DNA of 64,000 nt from an uncultured delta proteobacterium (GCA_903875445.1 CAIQWD010000064.1:1-64000), one strand, 5' to 3'; positions 16,905-26,973 are shown, numbered from the stretch's first letter. Notes: generated by a model not told the origin, from the sequence alone. A program made the numbers and translations.

Positions 16905-18001
16905 ATGTCGAGCCAGGTCGTGTCGCTGTTAAGGTTTTCACAGCCGTCCGGGCGAACGACGACCATGTTTTCGAGACGGATACCACCCCAGCCGGGCAGA
17001 TAGATGCCCGGTTCGACGGTGACTACCATGCCTGATCGGAGTTTTTTGCGGTTGCGAGAGGAAACCCTTGGCTCCTCATGGACTGCAAGGCCTACTCCAT
17101 GGCCGAGGGAGTGGCCGAAATACCCGCCGTACCCGGCGTCGTCAATGATCCTGCGGGCGGCGCGGTCGACATCGCAGGCCCTGACACCGTCCTTGATTGC
17201 CGCCATACCGGCCAGCTGAGCCCTGCGCACCAGGCGGTGCAGTTCGAGATACCTCTTACTTGCCGTACCGAAAACGATGTTGCGGGTCATGTCGGAACAG
17301 TAACCGTCCAGGACCAATCCCATATCGATGGTAAGCGATCCATCTCGCTGCAGCTCTCTTGGGCCTGGAACCGCATGCGGCAGGGCGCCGTTTTCGCCGC
17401 TTGCGACAATTGTGGAAAAGCTTGGCCCCTCCGCGCCCTTCCGGCGCATCGCTGACTCGATGGCCAGCGCTACGTCGATCTCCGAGCGGCAGGCGGCAAG
17501 CGAGCCGTAGATCTCGGTGAAGACCTGTTCGTTTAACTGTACGGCTTTGCGAATAAGGTCGATCTCCTCCTCATCCTTGATGACTCGCAGGTCTTCAATA
17601 AGATTGGTCAGGGGTAGGCTGCGGATGCCTTTTTTTTGCAAGGCTGCCGCCATCTTTTCCGCGCCGGCGTGGAGGGTGTAATGGCTTTCGAAGGCGAGGG
17701 ATTTCAGCCCGAGCTTTGGCAGTAAGTCGCCAAGAAGCCTGATAACGCCCTTGTCGTAGAGCAGCACCTCGGCCCAGGGGACATCGCCTTCCGCCTGGAG
17801 TTTGTAGCGAAAGTCGGTGAGCAGCCGCAGTTGCCCTCTGGCCGGAACCAGGAGCAGGCCGGAGGTCTCGGCTATGCCATGATCGCCTCCTCGGTAACCG
17901 CTCAGATAGCGGCGATTTTCCGGGCAACTGACGAGCAGGCAGTCGAGTTTTTTGCGTCTCAACCGGGCCTGCAGCCCGGCAATCCGTTGTTGGTAATCCA
18001 T
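16901..18001 (-). CDS. M24 family aminopeptidase (Xaa-Pro type)
   Basis: A 366-residue pita-bread metallopeptidase. It has a creatinase-like N-terminal domain (about 1-130) and an M24 catalytic domain (135-360). Metal ligands are visible: Asp in IDMGLVLDGYCSD, His in GHSLGHGVGLAVHE, Glu in TVEPGIYLPGWGG and Glu in IRLEN. It likely removes N-terminal residues before proline. It heads the M24-PhoH pair. Confidence 0.92.
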   Translation of the reverse strand: MDYQQRIAGLQARLRRKKLDCLLVSCPENRRYLSGYRGGDHGIAETSGLLLVPARGQLRLLTDFRYKLQAEGDVPWAEVLLYDKGVIRLLGDLLPKLGLKSLAFESHYTLHAGAEKMAAALQKKGIRSLPLTNLIEDLRVIKDEEEIDLIRKAVQLNEQVFTEIYGSLAACRSEIDVALAIESAMRRKGAEGPSFSTIVASGENGALPHAVPGPRELQRDGSLTIDMGLVLDGYCSDMTRNIVFGTASKRYLELHRLVRRAQLAGMAAIKDGVRACDVDRAARRIIDDAGYGGYFGHSLGHGVGLAVHEEPRVSSRNRKKLRSGMVVTVEPGIYLPGWGGIRLENMVVVRPDGCENLNSDTTWLDI

Positions 18002-18043
18002 GGTTTGACCTCAGGGTGCGACCGGGACCGGGTTACAAAATAA

Positions 18044-18637
18044 TCAGTGGCTGCCCGGGGAAAGAAGCTGGAGAATCATTGACTTGCGCTGATCCATGGC
18101 GTCGTTGTATTGGCCGTTCAGTCCGGTCAGCATCCGCGACAGCTCTTCCCGATACTGCGGGTGCATGGCCGGGTTCATAGCGGCCTTGCCGGCCTGGCCC
18201 CTAGGTGCGCCCTGCTGTTCCAGCTGCGCCTTGATCGCATCTTCCAGCTGCTGGGTCATCTGCTCCTTGTGTTGTCCGTACTGCTTGAGTATCTGATCCA
18301 GTTCCCGGCAGACGGTGATTACCTCACTTTTTTTGCCGGCCAGAGTCAGAACGCCGTGCAGGGCCAGTTCTCCCGAGACTTGCAGCTCTTTACTGCGGGG
18401 CAGGACGACATTGCGGACGAGCGTCTGGGCAATACCCTTGCCGACCTCTCCCTGTTCGGCGGGCGGCAGCGCCGCCAGTTCCCGGGTGAGATCGATCTCC
18501 TTGCCGTTCAGATAGTCGGCGGCCAGGCGCATCCCTTTTTTGACCAGGGTTTCATCGTCGGTTGCCGGAGCTGCAGCCGCGGCCATCCTGGCGGCGCGTT
18601 CCATTACCATGTCCATCGTGCTTTTAATTTCTGCCAT
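18044..18637 (-). CDS. Conserved hypothetical protein
   Basis: A 197-residue, Ala/Gln-rich, mainly helical soluble protein with no signal peptide or recognised catalytic motif. The C-terminal 90 residues are strongly predicted coil (EQMTQQLEDAIKAQLEQQ, then YREELSRMLTGLNGQY). It starts 42 nt before the M24 gene on the same strand and may be in its operon. I recognise it only as a conserved deltaproteobacterial type of protein. Function unknown. Confidence 0.6.
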   Translation of the reverse strand: MAEIKSTMDMVMERAARMAAAAAPATDDETLVKKGMRLAADYLNGKEIDLTRELAALPPAEQGEVGKGIAQTLVRNVVLPRSKELQVSGELALHGVLTLAGKKSEVITVCRELDQILKQYGQHKEQMTQQLEDAIKAQLEQQGAPRGQAGKAAMNPAMHPQYREELSRMLTGLNGQYNDAMDQRKSMILQLLSPGSH

Positions 18638-18780
18638 TGTCTGTATCCTTGGTTAATAATACCTGTGTAACCACAGGTGAAAACCCCCTTATGTGGATGG
18701 GGATTTGGGGCTGTTCCCTGAGAATCTGGAGAATGTACAACAGACCTAGGGCGATGGCAAAGAAAAACCTGGGATAACTC

Positions 18781-20148
18781 CTAACGGCGCTGCATGCGTG
18801 CGGCAAAAAAGCCGTCAATGGTGGCATCGGGACGGGGGGCGAAACAGCCATCGACGATGAAGCGGCGGGCTGCCTCCGGCAATTGCATGGTGCAGTCGGT
18901 CAGTTGCAAAGCCGGATGATCGGCAAGAAAGGCCTTTATCACCTCCTGATTCTCTTCAGGTTCGAGAGAGCAGGTGGCATAGACCAGGATGCCGCCGGGA
19001 GCGAGGAGCCCGGCACTGTGATGCAGGATGTTCAATTGCTCCTGCTGGTAGCGGAGCAGATCCTCGGGACGGCGATTCCAGCGAATGTCCGGATGTCGGC
19101 CGGTCACTCCGGTACCGGAACAGGGCGCGTCGATAAGGATGCCGTCGAAGGGAGGCAGGTCTGCCAAGGTGAACTGCTGCAGACTCATTGCATGGATGAC
19201 CGGCGCGCAGGCCGTACCGCACCTGTCCAAATTTTCCCGGAGCTTTTGCAGTCGATAAGGTTCCGGCTCGACGGCGTGGATTTTAAGAGCATGACTTGCC
19301 GCAAACTGCAGCAGATGCGAGGTTTTGCCGCCAAGTCCGGCACAGCCGTCGAGATAGCGGCCACCCCGGCGAAAAGGGCCGAGCAGGCCGGTGGCCATCT
19401 GGGCCGCCTCATCCTGGACCTGGAACAGACCTTCGGCATAGCCGGGAATTGCTGGGATGGCGCCCTGGTACTCGGGCAGGACCACGGCTTCCACGGCATA
19501 GGCACCGGGGTGATTGGCGATGCCGGCACCCTCAAGTACCTTGCGGAAATCGTCCCGGATGATTTTTGCCACATTGGCGCGGAGCACCAAGACGGGCTCG
19601 CGGTTATTAGCCGCGCAAATCCTCAGGGCTTCGTCATGACCGAAATGCTTGCACCATCCGGCAACCAGCCATTCCGGGTGATTGACGAGGGGTTCGCCGT
19701 TTTCCCCCAATGCGGCCTGGGTAGCAAGCGGCTCCTTTTGGCGGATGGACTGGCGCAGGATACCGTTGACAAAACCCTCAAGTCTTCTCGGAATACCGCC
19801 GACCTTGCAGCATTCCACCATTTCATGGACCGCCGCCGATTGGGGAATACGCCGAAGAAAAAACAACTGATACAAACCGACCACCAAGGCCTGGTGGATA
19901 AACGGATCGATTTTTGCAAGGGGTGTCTTCGAGAGGAGTTGCAGAATCCGGTCAAGGTACTGGCGGTTACGGAGCACCCCGTACACCAGCTGCATGGTAA
20001 GGTTACGCTCGTTGCCGGGCAGAGCGTATTTTCGCACCTCCTGATCAAGCAGGGGTTTGACCGGTGATCGTTTTTGATAAAGATGGCAGAGTGTCTCGAC
20101 AGCGACAAATCGTGCTGTTCGTGATTGTTTTCTTTGCAAAATCGGCAA
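18781..20148 (-). CDS. rsmB: 16S rRNA (cytosine-967-C5)-methyltransferase
   Basis: A 455-residue protein in the order NusB-like RNA-binding domain (about 1-150) and class I methyltransferase (about 160-455). The SAM site is YLDGCAGLGGKTSHLLQF. The two catalytic cysteines are in DAPCSGTGVTGRHPD and YATCSLEPEENQEV. Length is normal for RsmB/Sun. The 143-bp gap downstream holds no gene. Confidence 0.95.
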   Translation of the reverse strand: MPILQRKQSRTARFVAVETLCHLYQKRSPVKPLLDQEVRKYALPGNERNLTMQLVYGVLRNRQYLDRILQLLSKTPLAKIDPFIHQALVVGLYQLFFLRRIPQSAAVHEMVECCKVGGIPRRLEGFVNGILRQSIRQKEPLATQAALGENGEPLVNHPEWLVAGWCKHFGHDEALRICAANNREPVLVLRANVAKIIRDDFRKVLEGAGIANHPGAYAVEAVVLPEYQGAIPAIPGYAEGLFQVQDEAAQMATGLLGPFRRGGRYLDGCAGLGGKTSHLLQFAASHALKIHAVEPEPYRLQKLRENLDRCGTACAPVIHAMSLQQFTLADLPPFDGILIDAPCSGTGVTGRHPDIRWNRRPEDLLRYQQEQLNILHHSAGLLAPGGILVYATCSLEPEENQEVIKAFLADHPALQLTDCTMQLPEAARRFIVDGCFAPRPDATIDGFFAARMQRR

Positions 20149-20248
20149 ACCGGAATTAGATTCTTTGGCGGTTATCGGCTTATGACAGGCTGCTCCGCAT
20201 GGATCGGTGCACTGTAGCAGCTATTATCCGGAAGGGAAATGGAATAAA

Positions 20249-21268
20249 ATGCGCATACAAAAAGTGAGTTGCTTCATCTGGTTTCTTACCGCGATATTTT
20301 TTGCCGCTTCGGCAGAGGCCTATACTAAAGAAGAGGTGGTGAAGCGTGGCCACCTGCTTTGCGGTGTTTCCACCGGTACTCCCGGTTTTGCAAGTGTCAA
20401 TGCCGACGGCAAATGGACCGGACTGGATGTCGAAATCTGCCGCGCCGTCGCCGTTGCCGTCCTCGGCAGTCCGGCAAAGGTGGAATATCTGCCACTTGCC
20501 GAAGGAGAATCCTTCACCGCCCTGCTTACGGGCGAGGTGGACATCCTTTCCCGACACTCAACCTGGACCTTTACCAGGGATTCAGCTCTGGCCGTGCATT
20601 TTACCGGGGTCGGTTATTATGACGGACAGGGGCTCATGATTCCCAAAAAACATGAGGTGAAACGCGCCCTTGACTTGAAAAAGGTGAAGATCTGCGGGCC
20701 GGTGGGTGCTCCCTCCGAACAGATTCTCACCGACTATTTGGAGAGAAACCGCATTGAATTCAAGATCGTTCCCTATGATACCCTCGAGCTGGCGGTCAAA
20801 GGCTTTGAAAAGGAGAGCTGTGATCTCCTATCCATGCCGCAGTCGCAATTGCAAGGCCTGCGGTTAGGGCTTGCCGATCCGGCGAGTGCGGTGGTTCTCC
20901 CCGAGGTCATCAGCAAAGAACCTCTTGGACCGGTGGTGCGGCAGGGTGACGATGTCTGGTTGAATATCGTCAAATGGTCATTGTATGCCATGATTAATGC
21001 GGAGGAACTCGGGATCACTTCCCGGAGTGCCGAAGAACTGCGGGTCAGCAATAAACTTGAGGTGCGCAGGTTGTTCGGTCTTGAGGGCGCCGCGGGGAAA
21101 AGTCTCGGGCTGAAAGATGATTGGGCCTTTCAGATCATTCGTCAGGTCGGTAACTACGGCGAGGTATTCGAACGCAGTTTTGGCCCCAAGTCGCCCTTGA
21201 AAATTGACAGGGGGTTGAATAATCTGTGGAATAAAGGCGGCCTGCAATATGCGCCGCCTTTTCGTTGA
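20249..21268 (+). CDS. Periplasmic amino-acid-binding protein (ABC transporter SBP, AapJ-like)
   Basis: 339 residues including a signal peptide (about 1-23, cleaved near AASAEA). The mature part is a family-3 solute-binding protein of the general L-amino-acid (AapJ/BztA) type: GHLLCGVSTGTPGF, a DILSRHSTWTFTRD ligand segment, and KICGPVGAPSEQ. No permease or ATPase lies nearby, so it is an orphan receptor, either for a distant transporter or for sensing. The ATG at 20249 was chosen because the signal peptide starts there. Confidence 0.88.
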   Translation: MRIQKVSCFIWFLTAIFFAASAEAYTKEEVVKRGHLLCGVSTGTPGFASVNADGKWTGLDVEICRAVAVAVLGSPAKVEYLPLAEGESFTALLTGEVDILSRHSTWTFTRDSALAVHFTGVGYYDGQGLMIPKKHEVKRALDLKKVKICGPVGAPSEQILTDYLERNRIEFKIVPYDTLELAVKGFEKESCDLLSMPQSQLQGLRLGLADPASAVVLPEVISKEPLGPVVRQGDDVWLNIVKWSLYAMINAEELGITSRSAEELRVSNKLEVRRLFGLEGAAGKSLGLKDDWAFQIIRQVGNYGEVFERSFGPKSPLKIDRGLNNLWNKGGLQYAPPFR

Positions 21269-21275
21269 TCGGCTG

Positions 21276-22280
21276 CTACCTTTTTTGCCCCGCCTGCTCA
21301 AGAGCCACGGCCACGGAGACCGAGGCCCCGACCATCGGGTTGTTGCCCATGCCGATGAGGCCCATCATCTCCACATGCGCCGGAACCGAGGAAGAGCCGG
21401 CAAACTGGGCATCGGAGTGCATCCGCCCCATGGTGTCGGTCATGCCGTAGGAAGCCGGGCCGGCGCCTATATTATCCGGATGGAGGGTGCGACCGGTGCC
21501 GCCGCCGGAGGCCACCGAGAAGTATTTCTTGCCCTCTTGGATACATTCCTTCTTATAGGTGCCGGCAACCGGATGCTGAAAACGAGTCGGGTTGGTGGAG
21601 TTGCCGGTGATCGACACATCGACGCCTTCCAGGTGATTGATGGCCACGCCTTCCCGGACATCGTCGGCTCCGAAGCAGCGGACCTTGCCGCGATCCCCTT
21701 GTGAATATTTGGTCTCGGCGACCACCTTCAGCTTACCGCCGGCGTAGTCGAATTTGGTCTCGACATAGGTGAAGCCGTTGATCCTGGAGATGATCTTGGC
21801 GGCGTCCTTGCCGAGTCCGTTGAGAATGACCCGCAGCGGCTTCCTACGTACCCGGTTGGCCGACCTGGCGATGCCGATTGCCCCTTCGGCGGCGGCAAAG
21901 GATTCATGCCCGGCCAAAAAGGCAAAGCAGGAGGTTTCTTCGCTGAGCAGCATGGCGGCGAGATTGCCGTGGCCGATTCCGACCTTGCGGTCGTCGGCGA
22001 CCGATCCGGGAATGCAGAAGGCCTGCAGCCCTTCGCCCAGCGTTGCGGCAATCTCAGCCGCCTTTTTCTGCCCCTTCTTGATGGCGATTGCGGCGCCTAA
22101 GGTATAGGCCCAGACCGCATTGTCAAAGCAGATGGGTTGGATGCCCCGGACGATTGTCGCAATATCGACCCCGTATTTGCTGCAGATTTCTCCTGCCTCT
22201 TCAAGGGATTTCATCCCGTATTTGGTAAGGACCGGAATAATCTGGCCTATCCGCCTGTCGTAACTTTCAAACAGTGCCAT
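21276..22280 (-). CDS. GGGtGRT family protein
   Basis: A 334-residue protein bearing the family-defining motif GGGTGRT (in SVASGGGTGRTLHPDN, near residue 270). Other conserved blocks are VRCFGADDVREGVAINHLEG and MMGLIGMGNNPMVG. The family occurs in anaerobes, nearly always beside an NifU-like scaffold, as here (12 nt downstream of it). Function is unknown; a link to Fe-S or metal biochemistry is inferred only from the neighbour. Confidence 0.88.
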   Translation of the reverse strand: MALFESYDRRIGQIIPVLTKYGMKSLEEAGEICSKYGVDIATIVRGIQPICFDNAVWAYTLGAAIAIKKGQKKAAEIAATLGEGLQAFCIPGSVADDRKVGIGHGNLAAMLLSEETSCFAFLAGHESFAAAEGAIGIARSANRVRRKPLRVILNGLGKDAAKIISRINGFTYVETKFDYAGGKLKVVAETKYSQGDRGKVRCFGADDVREGVAINHLEGVDVSITGNSTNPTRFQHPVAGTYKKECIQEGKKYFSVASGGGTGRTLHPDNIGAGPASYGMTDTMGRMHSDAQFAGSSSVPAHVEMMGLIGMGNNPMVGASVSVAVALEQAGQKR

Positions 22281-22291
22281 GGTTCTTCCCC

Positions 22292-22984
22292 CTATTCCTT
22301 TCTTGGATCGATGGTTTTGACCGCTTCGGCAAAGCGGCCGTAGGTTCCGGATGCGTCTTTCAGAGCTTGATTAGCGTCCACGCCTTTTTTGATGGCCGCC
22401 ATCATCTTGCCCATATTCACAAATTTGTAGCCGATGATTTCGTCATCTTTATCAAGGGCAATCTCCGAGACATAGCCTTCGGCCATTTCCAGGTAGCGCG
22501 GCCCTTTGGCGACGGTGCCGTACATGGTGCCGATCACCGAGCGCAGGCCTTTACCGAGATCCTCTAGTCCTGCGCCGATGGGCAGGCCTCCCTCAGAGAA
22601 GGCCGACTGGCTGCGACCGTAGACGATCTGCAGAAAAAGCTCACGCATCGCCACGTTGATGGCGTCGCACACCAGGTCGGTATTCAGCGCCTCAAGGATG
22701 GTTTTGCCGGGAAGGATCTCCGAAGCCATGGCCGCCGAGTGGGTCATGCCGGTGCAGCCGATGGTCTCGACTAGGGCCTCCTCGATAATGCCGTTTTTCA
22801 CGTTGAGGGTGAGTTTGCAGGCACCCTGCTGCGGGGCGCACCAGCCCACACCGTGGGTGAGTCCGCAAATATCCCCGACCTCTTTTACCTTTGTCCATGC
22901 GCCTTCCTGCGGGATGGGGGCCGGGCCGTGATTGGCTCCCTGTGCCACCCGGCACATTTCCATGACTTCAGAAGAGTAGATCAT
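22292..22984 (-). CDS. NifU-like iron-sulfur cluster scaffold protein
   Basis: A 230-residue protein with a NifU/IscU-like core: GVGWCAPQQGACKLTLNVKNG, then IGCTGMTHSAA. These supply scaffold-type cysteines. The C-terminal 100 residues extend beyond normal IscU and are typical of the version paired with GGGtGRT proteins. First gene of the pair. Probably cytoplasmic Fe-S or metal handling, exact client unknown. Confidence 0.82.
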   Translation of the reverse strand: MIYSSEVMEMCRVAQGANHGPAPIPQEGAWTKVKEVGDICGLTHGVGWCAPQQGACKLTLNVKNGIIEEALVETIGCTGMTHSAAMASEILPGKTILEALNTDLVCDAINVAMRELFLQIVYGRSQSAFSEGGLPIGAGLEDLGKGLRSVIGTMYGTVAKGPRYLEMAEGYVSEIALDKDDEIIGYKFVNMGKMMAAIKKGVDANQALKDASGTYGRFAEAVKTIDPRKE

Positions 22985-23029
22985 GCTGTTCTCCTTGGAA
23001 AATTGTTGTGTTAATTGGAAATACTCCAG

Positions 23030-25948
23030 TTACAACTCAATGATGCTGTCGAAAAGCGAGCCGGCAGCCTCGATTTTGCTCCTATTGCCGATAATAGCCC
23101 GGTGGCTGTTCGCCGTCATGGCGGCGAAGGCCGGGGCAAAGCTGCGCAAATCGGCAAGGCTGGTGGCGGGAATTTCCGTCAACCGTTGCTGCTTATACTG
23201 GGCGTCAATGCCGTTCAGGTAGTCGTTTCGGGCAGTCGCCCCCTTGGCGGCGGCGTTCTGCAACGGATCGAAGTTGCCGTAGGTGCCGATGATCAATTGT
23301 TCGAGCACCTTGTTCGATAGGTCAAGGCCGGCGACGACATCCGGCACGCCGTTGTAGGCGTCGTAGGTCTTTTTCACCTGCGGGTCGCGGTAGCTGACAA
23401 AGGCCAAATTGCCGCTCAACTGCCCGAACTGGATAAAGCAGCCATAGGCCCCGCCTATCTGCCGCACGGTATTCCACAGATAGTCGCGGGACAGATAGGT
23501 CTTCAGCACCTCGAAGTGGCCATTATAACCTTCGGCATTTTTCAGGAGGTTGCCGCCCTGAACGGCGAAGACCACCTCGGCGGAGGTGATGAAGGCCTCG
23601 TGCGCCGCCAGCGGCATGTCCGGCAGGGGGTAAGTGACCAGAGGCGCGGTACCGAGAGCCTCGACGATACAGCCGCCTACCTGCATGAGGTGGCCGAGTT
23701 CACGGCTGTCGGCGGTTGTCGCCAGGAGCAGGTTGTTGCGGTTGAACAGCAAGCGGGCGATCGTCTCCAGGGAGGCGAGAAAACCAGCCTCCTTCGCTGC
23801 ATAATTCTGGGCCAGGTCTTTCAGTGCCAGATAGGAGGTTACTCCGTTTACCACCTCGTTATAGCGTCCGGCGGTGCTCAGATGGGCGAAGACCCGGGTG
23901 GAGGGGAGATTATATCCTTCACTGTGGGCGGCATGCTCAGCCCAGGCGAATTCCCGGTCGACGATCTCGTGAATCCTTGCCCTATCGGCAAAGGAGACCG
24001 AGGAGAAAACCTCGGCGAGGAGCTGTAGCGCCTGACCCAGATAATCCGGCAGACTTTTCAGATGCAGCCAGAACACCGGCCGGGTCGAACCCGGTTGCAG
24101 ACGGTGGGTATAGGTAGTCAGGGTGTGGGAAAAGGCGCCGGTGCAGGTGGCGATTTCCTTGGCAAATTGCTGAAAGCTGAGCCTCTTGGTGCCGATCTCG
24201 GTGACGATGGTGCCGAAGAGATCAAGTATCGGCAGGAGTTCCGGCGGCAGACAGGAAAAATCAAAACCGACATCGAGGTAGGTGATATGGTTGGTGGCAA
24301 GCTCACTGACCAGCATCTGCCGGCCGAACATCTCGGTTGGTGCAACGCTTGGAAAATCGACCTTGGTCGTCAGGTCGGCAAGGGACAATTGCGGCAGGAG
24401 GGAGAGGGTTTGGGCGCTGTTCGGTTGCAGCTGCTCCTGCAGCAGCTCTCTGGTCCGGGTAATCCGACCGTTTCGTTCGTCCTCGGAAAGCGCCGCATCA
24501 TAGGCTGTCAGGCGCCCTTGCTCCTCGACCTGGGTCCGCTTTTGTTTCTCCGGGTCGGGGGCCAGGGTGACGATCACCGTTGTCGGATTGTCGAGCAGGT
24601 AGCGTTTTATCAGTTCCTCAAAATAACCTTCGTCGAGCGCCTTGCGACGCAGCGTGCCGATCAGTTCCTCGCTCATCAGATTGTCGATAGGATCGGTACC
24701 GTATTTCAGACCGGTCATCGCCTTGCTGATGAGGTCGAGGCCTCGCTGGGCCTTGCTGGCCTCCTCCCGAACGTTGAACTCAAACTTGTTCAGTTCCGCC
24801 AGCACCAGCTCCCGGTCAAGGCCTTCCTCGACCATTTTTTCCAGGGTGGTTTTATAAAGGTGGAGGAAGGTGTCGCGATGCTCTGCCTCACTGCCGACAA
24901 GATAGGTGATCATCAGGGTTTTGTTCGACGAGGTGGCCATAAAAAAGCCGCCGAAATCCTTGCACAGGCCGCTTCCGACAATGGCGTTTTTCAGGGGCGA
25001 GCCATCCGAGTTGAAAAGAATATTGGCGATGATCTGGAAGGCGGTGTTCTCCCGGCGCATGGCGATGGTTGCTACTTCGGTACCCACGGCAAGAAAGGTC
25101 TTGCCGGCGGTATCACTGTTATCGACGGCATAGGTTTCGGTGAGGAATACCGGCTGAAGGGGCGATGTGCCCTCTTCAAGTTCGGCTTTTTTACCCGCGG
25201 TTGGAAAGGCCGATAAAAACCTGTTCTGGAGAAAATTCAGCTCGTTTTCCAGGGGGGCATCGCCATAGACGAGGAAGATACCGTTGCTCGGATGATAATG
25301 ATCTGCGTGGAACCGGCAGAATTGTTCATAGGTCAGGTCGGGGATGTTCTGCGGATCGCCGCCGGATTCGTGGGCATAGGTCGAGCCGGGCATAAGCCCA
25401 GTGAAGATGTTATGAAAAATATGGCGGATCGGATCGGAAAACGCACCCTTCATCTCATTGTAGACAACCCCCTGGAACTCGAGCGGGCTGTCCGGGTTTT
25501 CCTGGTGATAATGCCAGCCTTCCTGTTCGAAGGTGCTTTTCGCCAACAGCGGGTTGAAGACCACATCGCAATAGACATCCATAATATTGAAATATTCTTT
25601 CAGGTTGCGGGTGGCGAAAGGATAGTAGGTGATGTCGGCACCGGTCATGGCGTTGAGAAAGGTGGTGAGACCGCCCTTGTTGATCTCGCCGAAGACATCC
25701 TTGATCGGATATTTTTTCGATCCCATGAGCACCGAATGTTCAAGGATATGAGCCACTCCGGTCGAATCGGTGGGGACGGTGTTGAAGGCCGCGGTGAAGG
25801 TTTTGTTCGGATCGTTGTTTTTGATCGCCAAAAGCGGACAATGCAACAGGTCATGCTCGAAGATATAGACATCCGAGTCGATTTCCCGGACAAAGGTGTG
25901 GGTCTTGAGGGTAAAGCCGGCATAGGTGGAACCTTGGCTGAAAGTCAT
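23030..25948 (-). CDS. M16C insulinase-family peptidase (PreP-like)
   Basis: A 972-residue zinc metallopeptidase, full length for the presequence-protease group. The inverted zinc motif HILEH is at residues 67-71, with a distal Glu expected near residue 150. Two M16 halves are joined by a helical hinge (about 470-510). No signal peptide, so it is cytoplasmic. It degrades short peptides in characterised relatives. It is followed on the same strand by none of its usual partners; dtd lies 9 nt upstream. Confidence 0.92.
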   Translation of the reverse strand: MTFSQGSTYAGFTLKTHTFVREIDSDVYIFEHDLLHCPLLAIKNNDPNKTFTAAFNTVPTDSTGVAHILEHSVLMGSKKYPIKDVFGEINKGGLTTFLNAMTGADITYYPFATRNLKEYFNIMDVYCDVVFNPLLAKSTFEQEGWHYHQENPDSPLEFQGVVYNEMKGAFSDPIRHIFHNIFTGLMPGSTYAHESGGDPQNIPDLTYEQFCRFHADHYHPSNGIFLVYGDAPLENELNFLQNRFLSAFPTAGKKAELEEGTSPLQPVFLTETYAVDNSDTAGKTFLAVGTEVATIAMRRENTAFQIIANILFNSDGSPLKNAIVGSGLCKDFGGFFMATSSNKTLMITYLVGSEAEHRDTFLHLYKTTLEKMVEEGLDRELVLAELNKFEFNVREEASKAQRGLDLISKAMTGLKYGTDPIDNLMSEELIGTLRRKALDEGYFEELIKRYLLDNPTTVIVTLAPDPEKQKRTQVEEQGRLTAYDAALSEDERNGRITRTRELLQEQLQPNSAQTLSLLPQLSLADLTTKVDFPSVAPTEMFGRQMLVSELATNHITYLDVGFDFSCLPPELLPILDLFGTIVTEIGTKRLSFQQFAKEIATCTGAFSHTLTTYTHRLQPGSTRPVFWLHLKSLPDYLGQALQLLAEVFSSVSFADRARIHEIVDREFAWAEHAAHSEGYNLPSTRVFAHLSTAGRYNEVVNGVTSYLALKDLAQNYAAKEAGFLASLETIARLLFNRNNLLLATTADSRELGHLMQVGGCIVEALGTAPLVTYPLPDMPLAAHEAFITSAEVVFAVQGGNLLKNAEGYNGHFEVLKTYLSRDYLWNTVRQIGGAYGCFIQFGQLSGNLAFVSYRDPQVKKTYDAYNGVPDVVAGLDLSNKVLEQLIIGTYGNFDPLQNAAAKGATARNDYLNGIDAQYKQQRLTEIPATSLADLRSFAPAFAAMTANSHRAIIGNRSKIEAAGSLFDSIIEL

Positions 25949-25957
25949 TCGAGATCC

Positions 25958-26431
25958 TTATAAAGGGTGATGAGAGATAGGGTTAGAAAGTTTTTCCGAA
26001 TCGAGGAGGAGGGTGACCGGCCCGTCATTGACAAGATCGACGGCCATATCGGCGGCAAAGGTGCCGGTGGCGACGCGTATTCCCCGCTTCCTCACTTCTT
26101 CGATAAATTGGTGGTACAAGGGTTCGGCAATTTCCGGTGGGGCCGCCGCGGAAAAGCCCGGCCTTCTGCCTTTGCGACAGTCGCCATAGAGCGTGAATTG
26201 GGAGATAATAAGCATTTCACCGCCCATGTCTGCAAGGGAGATGTTCATTTTTCCGTCCCCGTCCGGAAAAATTCGCAGATGCATGATCTTGTCGGCCATC
26301 CATGTAAGATCCGTGGCGCTGTCGTCGCTGCGAATACCGAGAAGGATGACCAGACCCCGACCGATCGTTGCCGTGGTTCTTCCGCCAATTTCAACCCCGG
26401 CCCTGCTGACCCGTTGTACTACCGCCCGCAT
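25958..26431 (-). CDS. dtd: D-aminoacyl-tRNA deacylase
   Basis: A 157-residue enzyme that hydrolyses D-aminoacyl-tRNA. Signature motifs are MRAVVQRVSRAGV at the start, SQFTLYGD in the middle, and GPVT (NDGPVTLLLDS) near the end. The cross-subunit Gly-cisPro motif is therefore intact. It sits 9 nt upstream of the M16C gene, probably co-transcribed. Confidence 0.95.
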   Translation of the reverse strand: MRAVVQRVSRAGVEIGGRTTATIGRGLVILLGIRSDDSATDLTWMADKIMHLRIFPDGDGKMNISLADMGGEMLIISQFTLYGDCRKGRRPGFSAAAPPEIAEPLYHQFIEEVRKRGIRVATGTFAADMAVDLVNDGPVTLLLDSEKLSNPISHHPL

Positions 26432-26565
26432 TTTTTCTCCTTAATGCTGCCGAGATTTCTTTCCGTCTTTGTAATGGCAAGAAATCATTTCATATTAGGT
26501 TAGCCAAATGGTATATTCATTTCAATGGGTATTTGAAGCCGACAATTCGATAATTCCAATCTCAC

Positions 26566-26973
26566 ATGGAAAAACCAATGATTAAACAACTGCAAAATCT
26601 TCTAAACCAGATGTCGAAAGAGCTTCCGGGAATTTTGGCGGCAGCTGTGGTAACCGTTGAGGACGGAATGTCGATTGCCGAGGTTCGGCGAAGAGAGGAT
26701 ATCGAAACAGCCGCTGCTGCTGCCTATCTGGCCTCTATCGTGAAATCAAATGCCAAGGCAATCAACCTGCTGGCCGACGACGAAGATGTCGAGGATATTC
26801 TCATCACCACGCGCCATTATCACTTTATCATCAGACACGTCGACGACCAGCCATTTTTTATATTTGTCATGACATCAAAGGAGGAATGGCTGGGTAAAGC
26901 GCGGTTGCTGATCAAGAAATACGAGGCGCAATTCGCCGGTTTTGCCAGCTATTTTCAGAAGAATTACCAGTAA
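26566..26973 (+). CDS. Roadblock/LC7 domain protein
   Basis: 135 residues matching the roadblock/LC7 fold (LPGILAAAVVTVEDGMSIAEV, ETAAAAAYLASIVKSNAKAI). MglB-like roadblock proteins act with small GTPases or signalling proteins. No MglA-like GTPase lies nearby. Convergent with a response regulator that also carries a roadblock domain. Start uncertain: ATG 26566 or 26578, the latter with GGAAA upstream. Confidence 0.75.
   Translation: MEKPMIKQLQNLLNQMSKELPGILAAAVVTVEDGMSIAEVRRREDIETAAAAAYLASIVKSNAKAINLLADDEDVEDILITTRHYHFIIRHVDDQPFFIFVMTSKEEWLGKARLLIKKYEAQFAGFASYFQKNYQ

Noticed and set aside
24062-25216. 384-codon plus-strand frame inside the M16C protease gene
   Set aside because: Antisense shadow of a 972-residue protein with an intact HxxEH motif.
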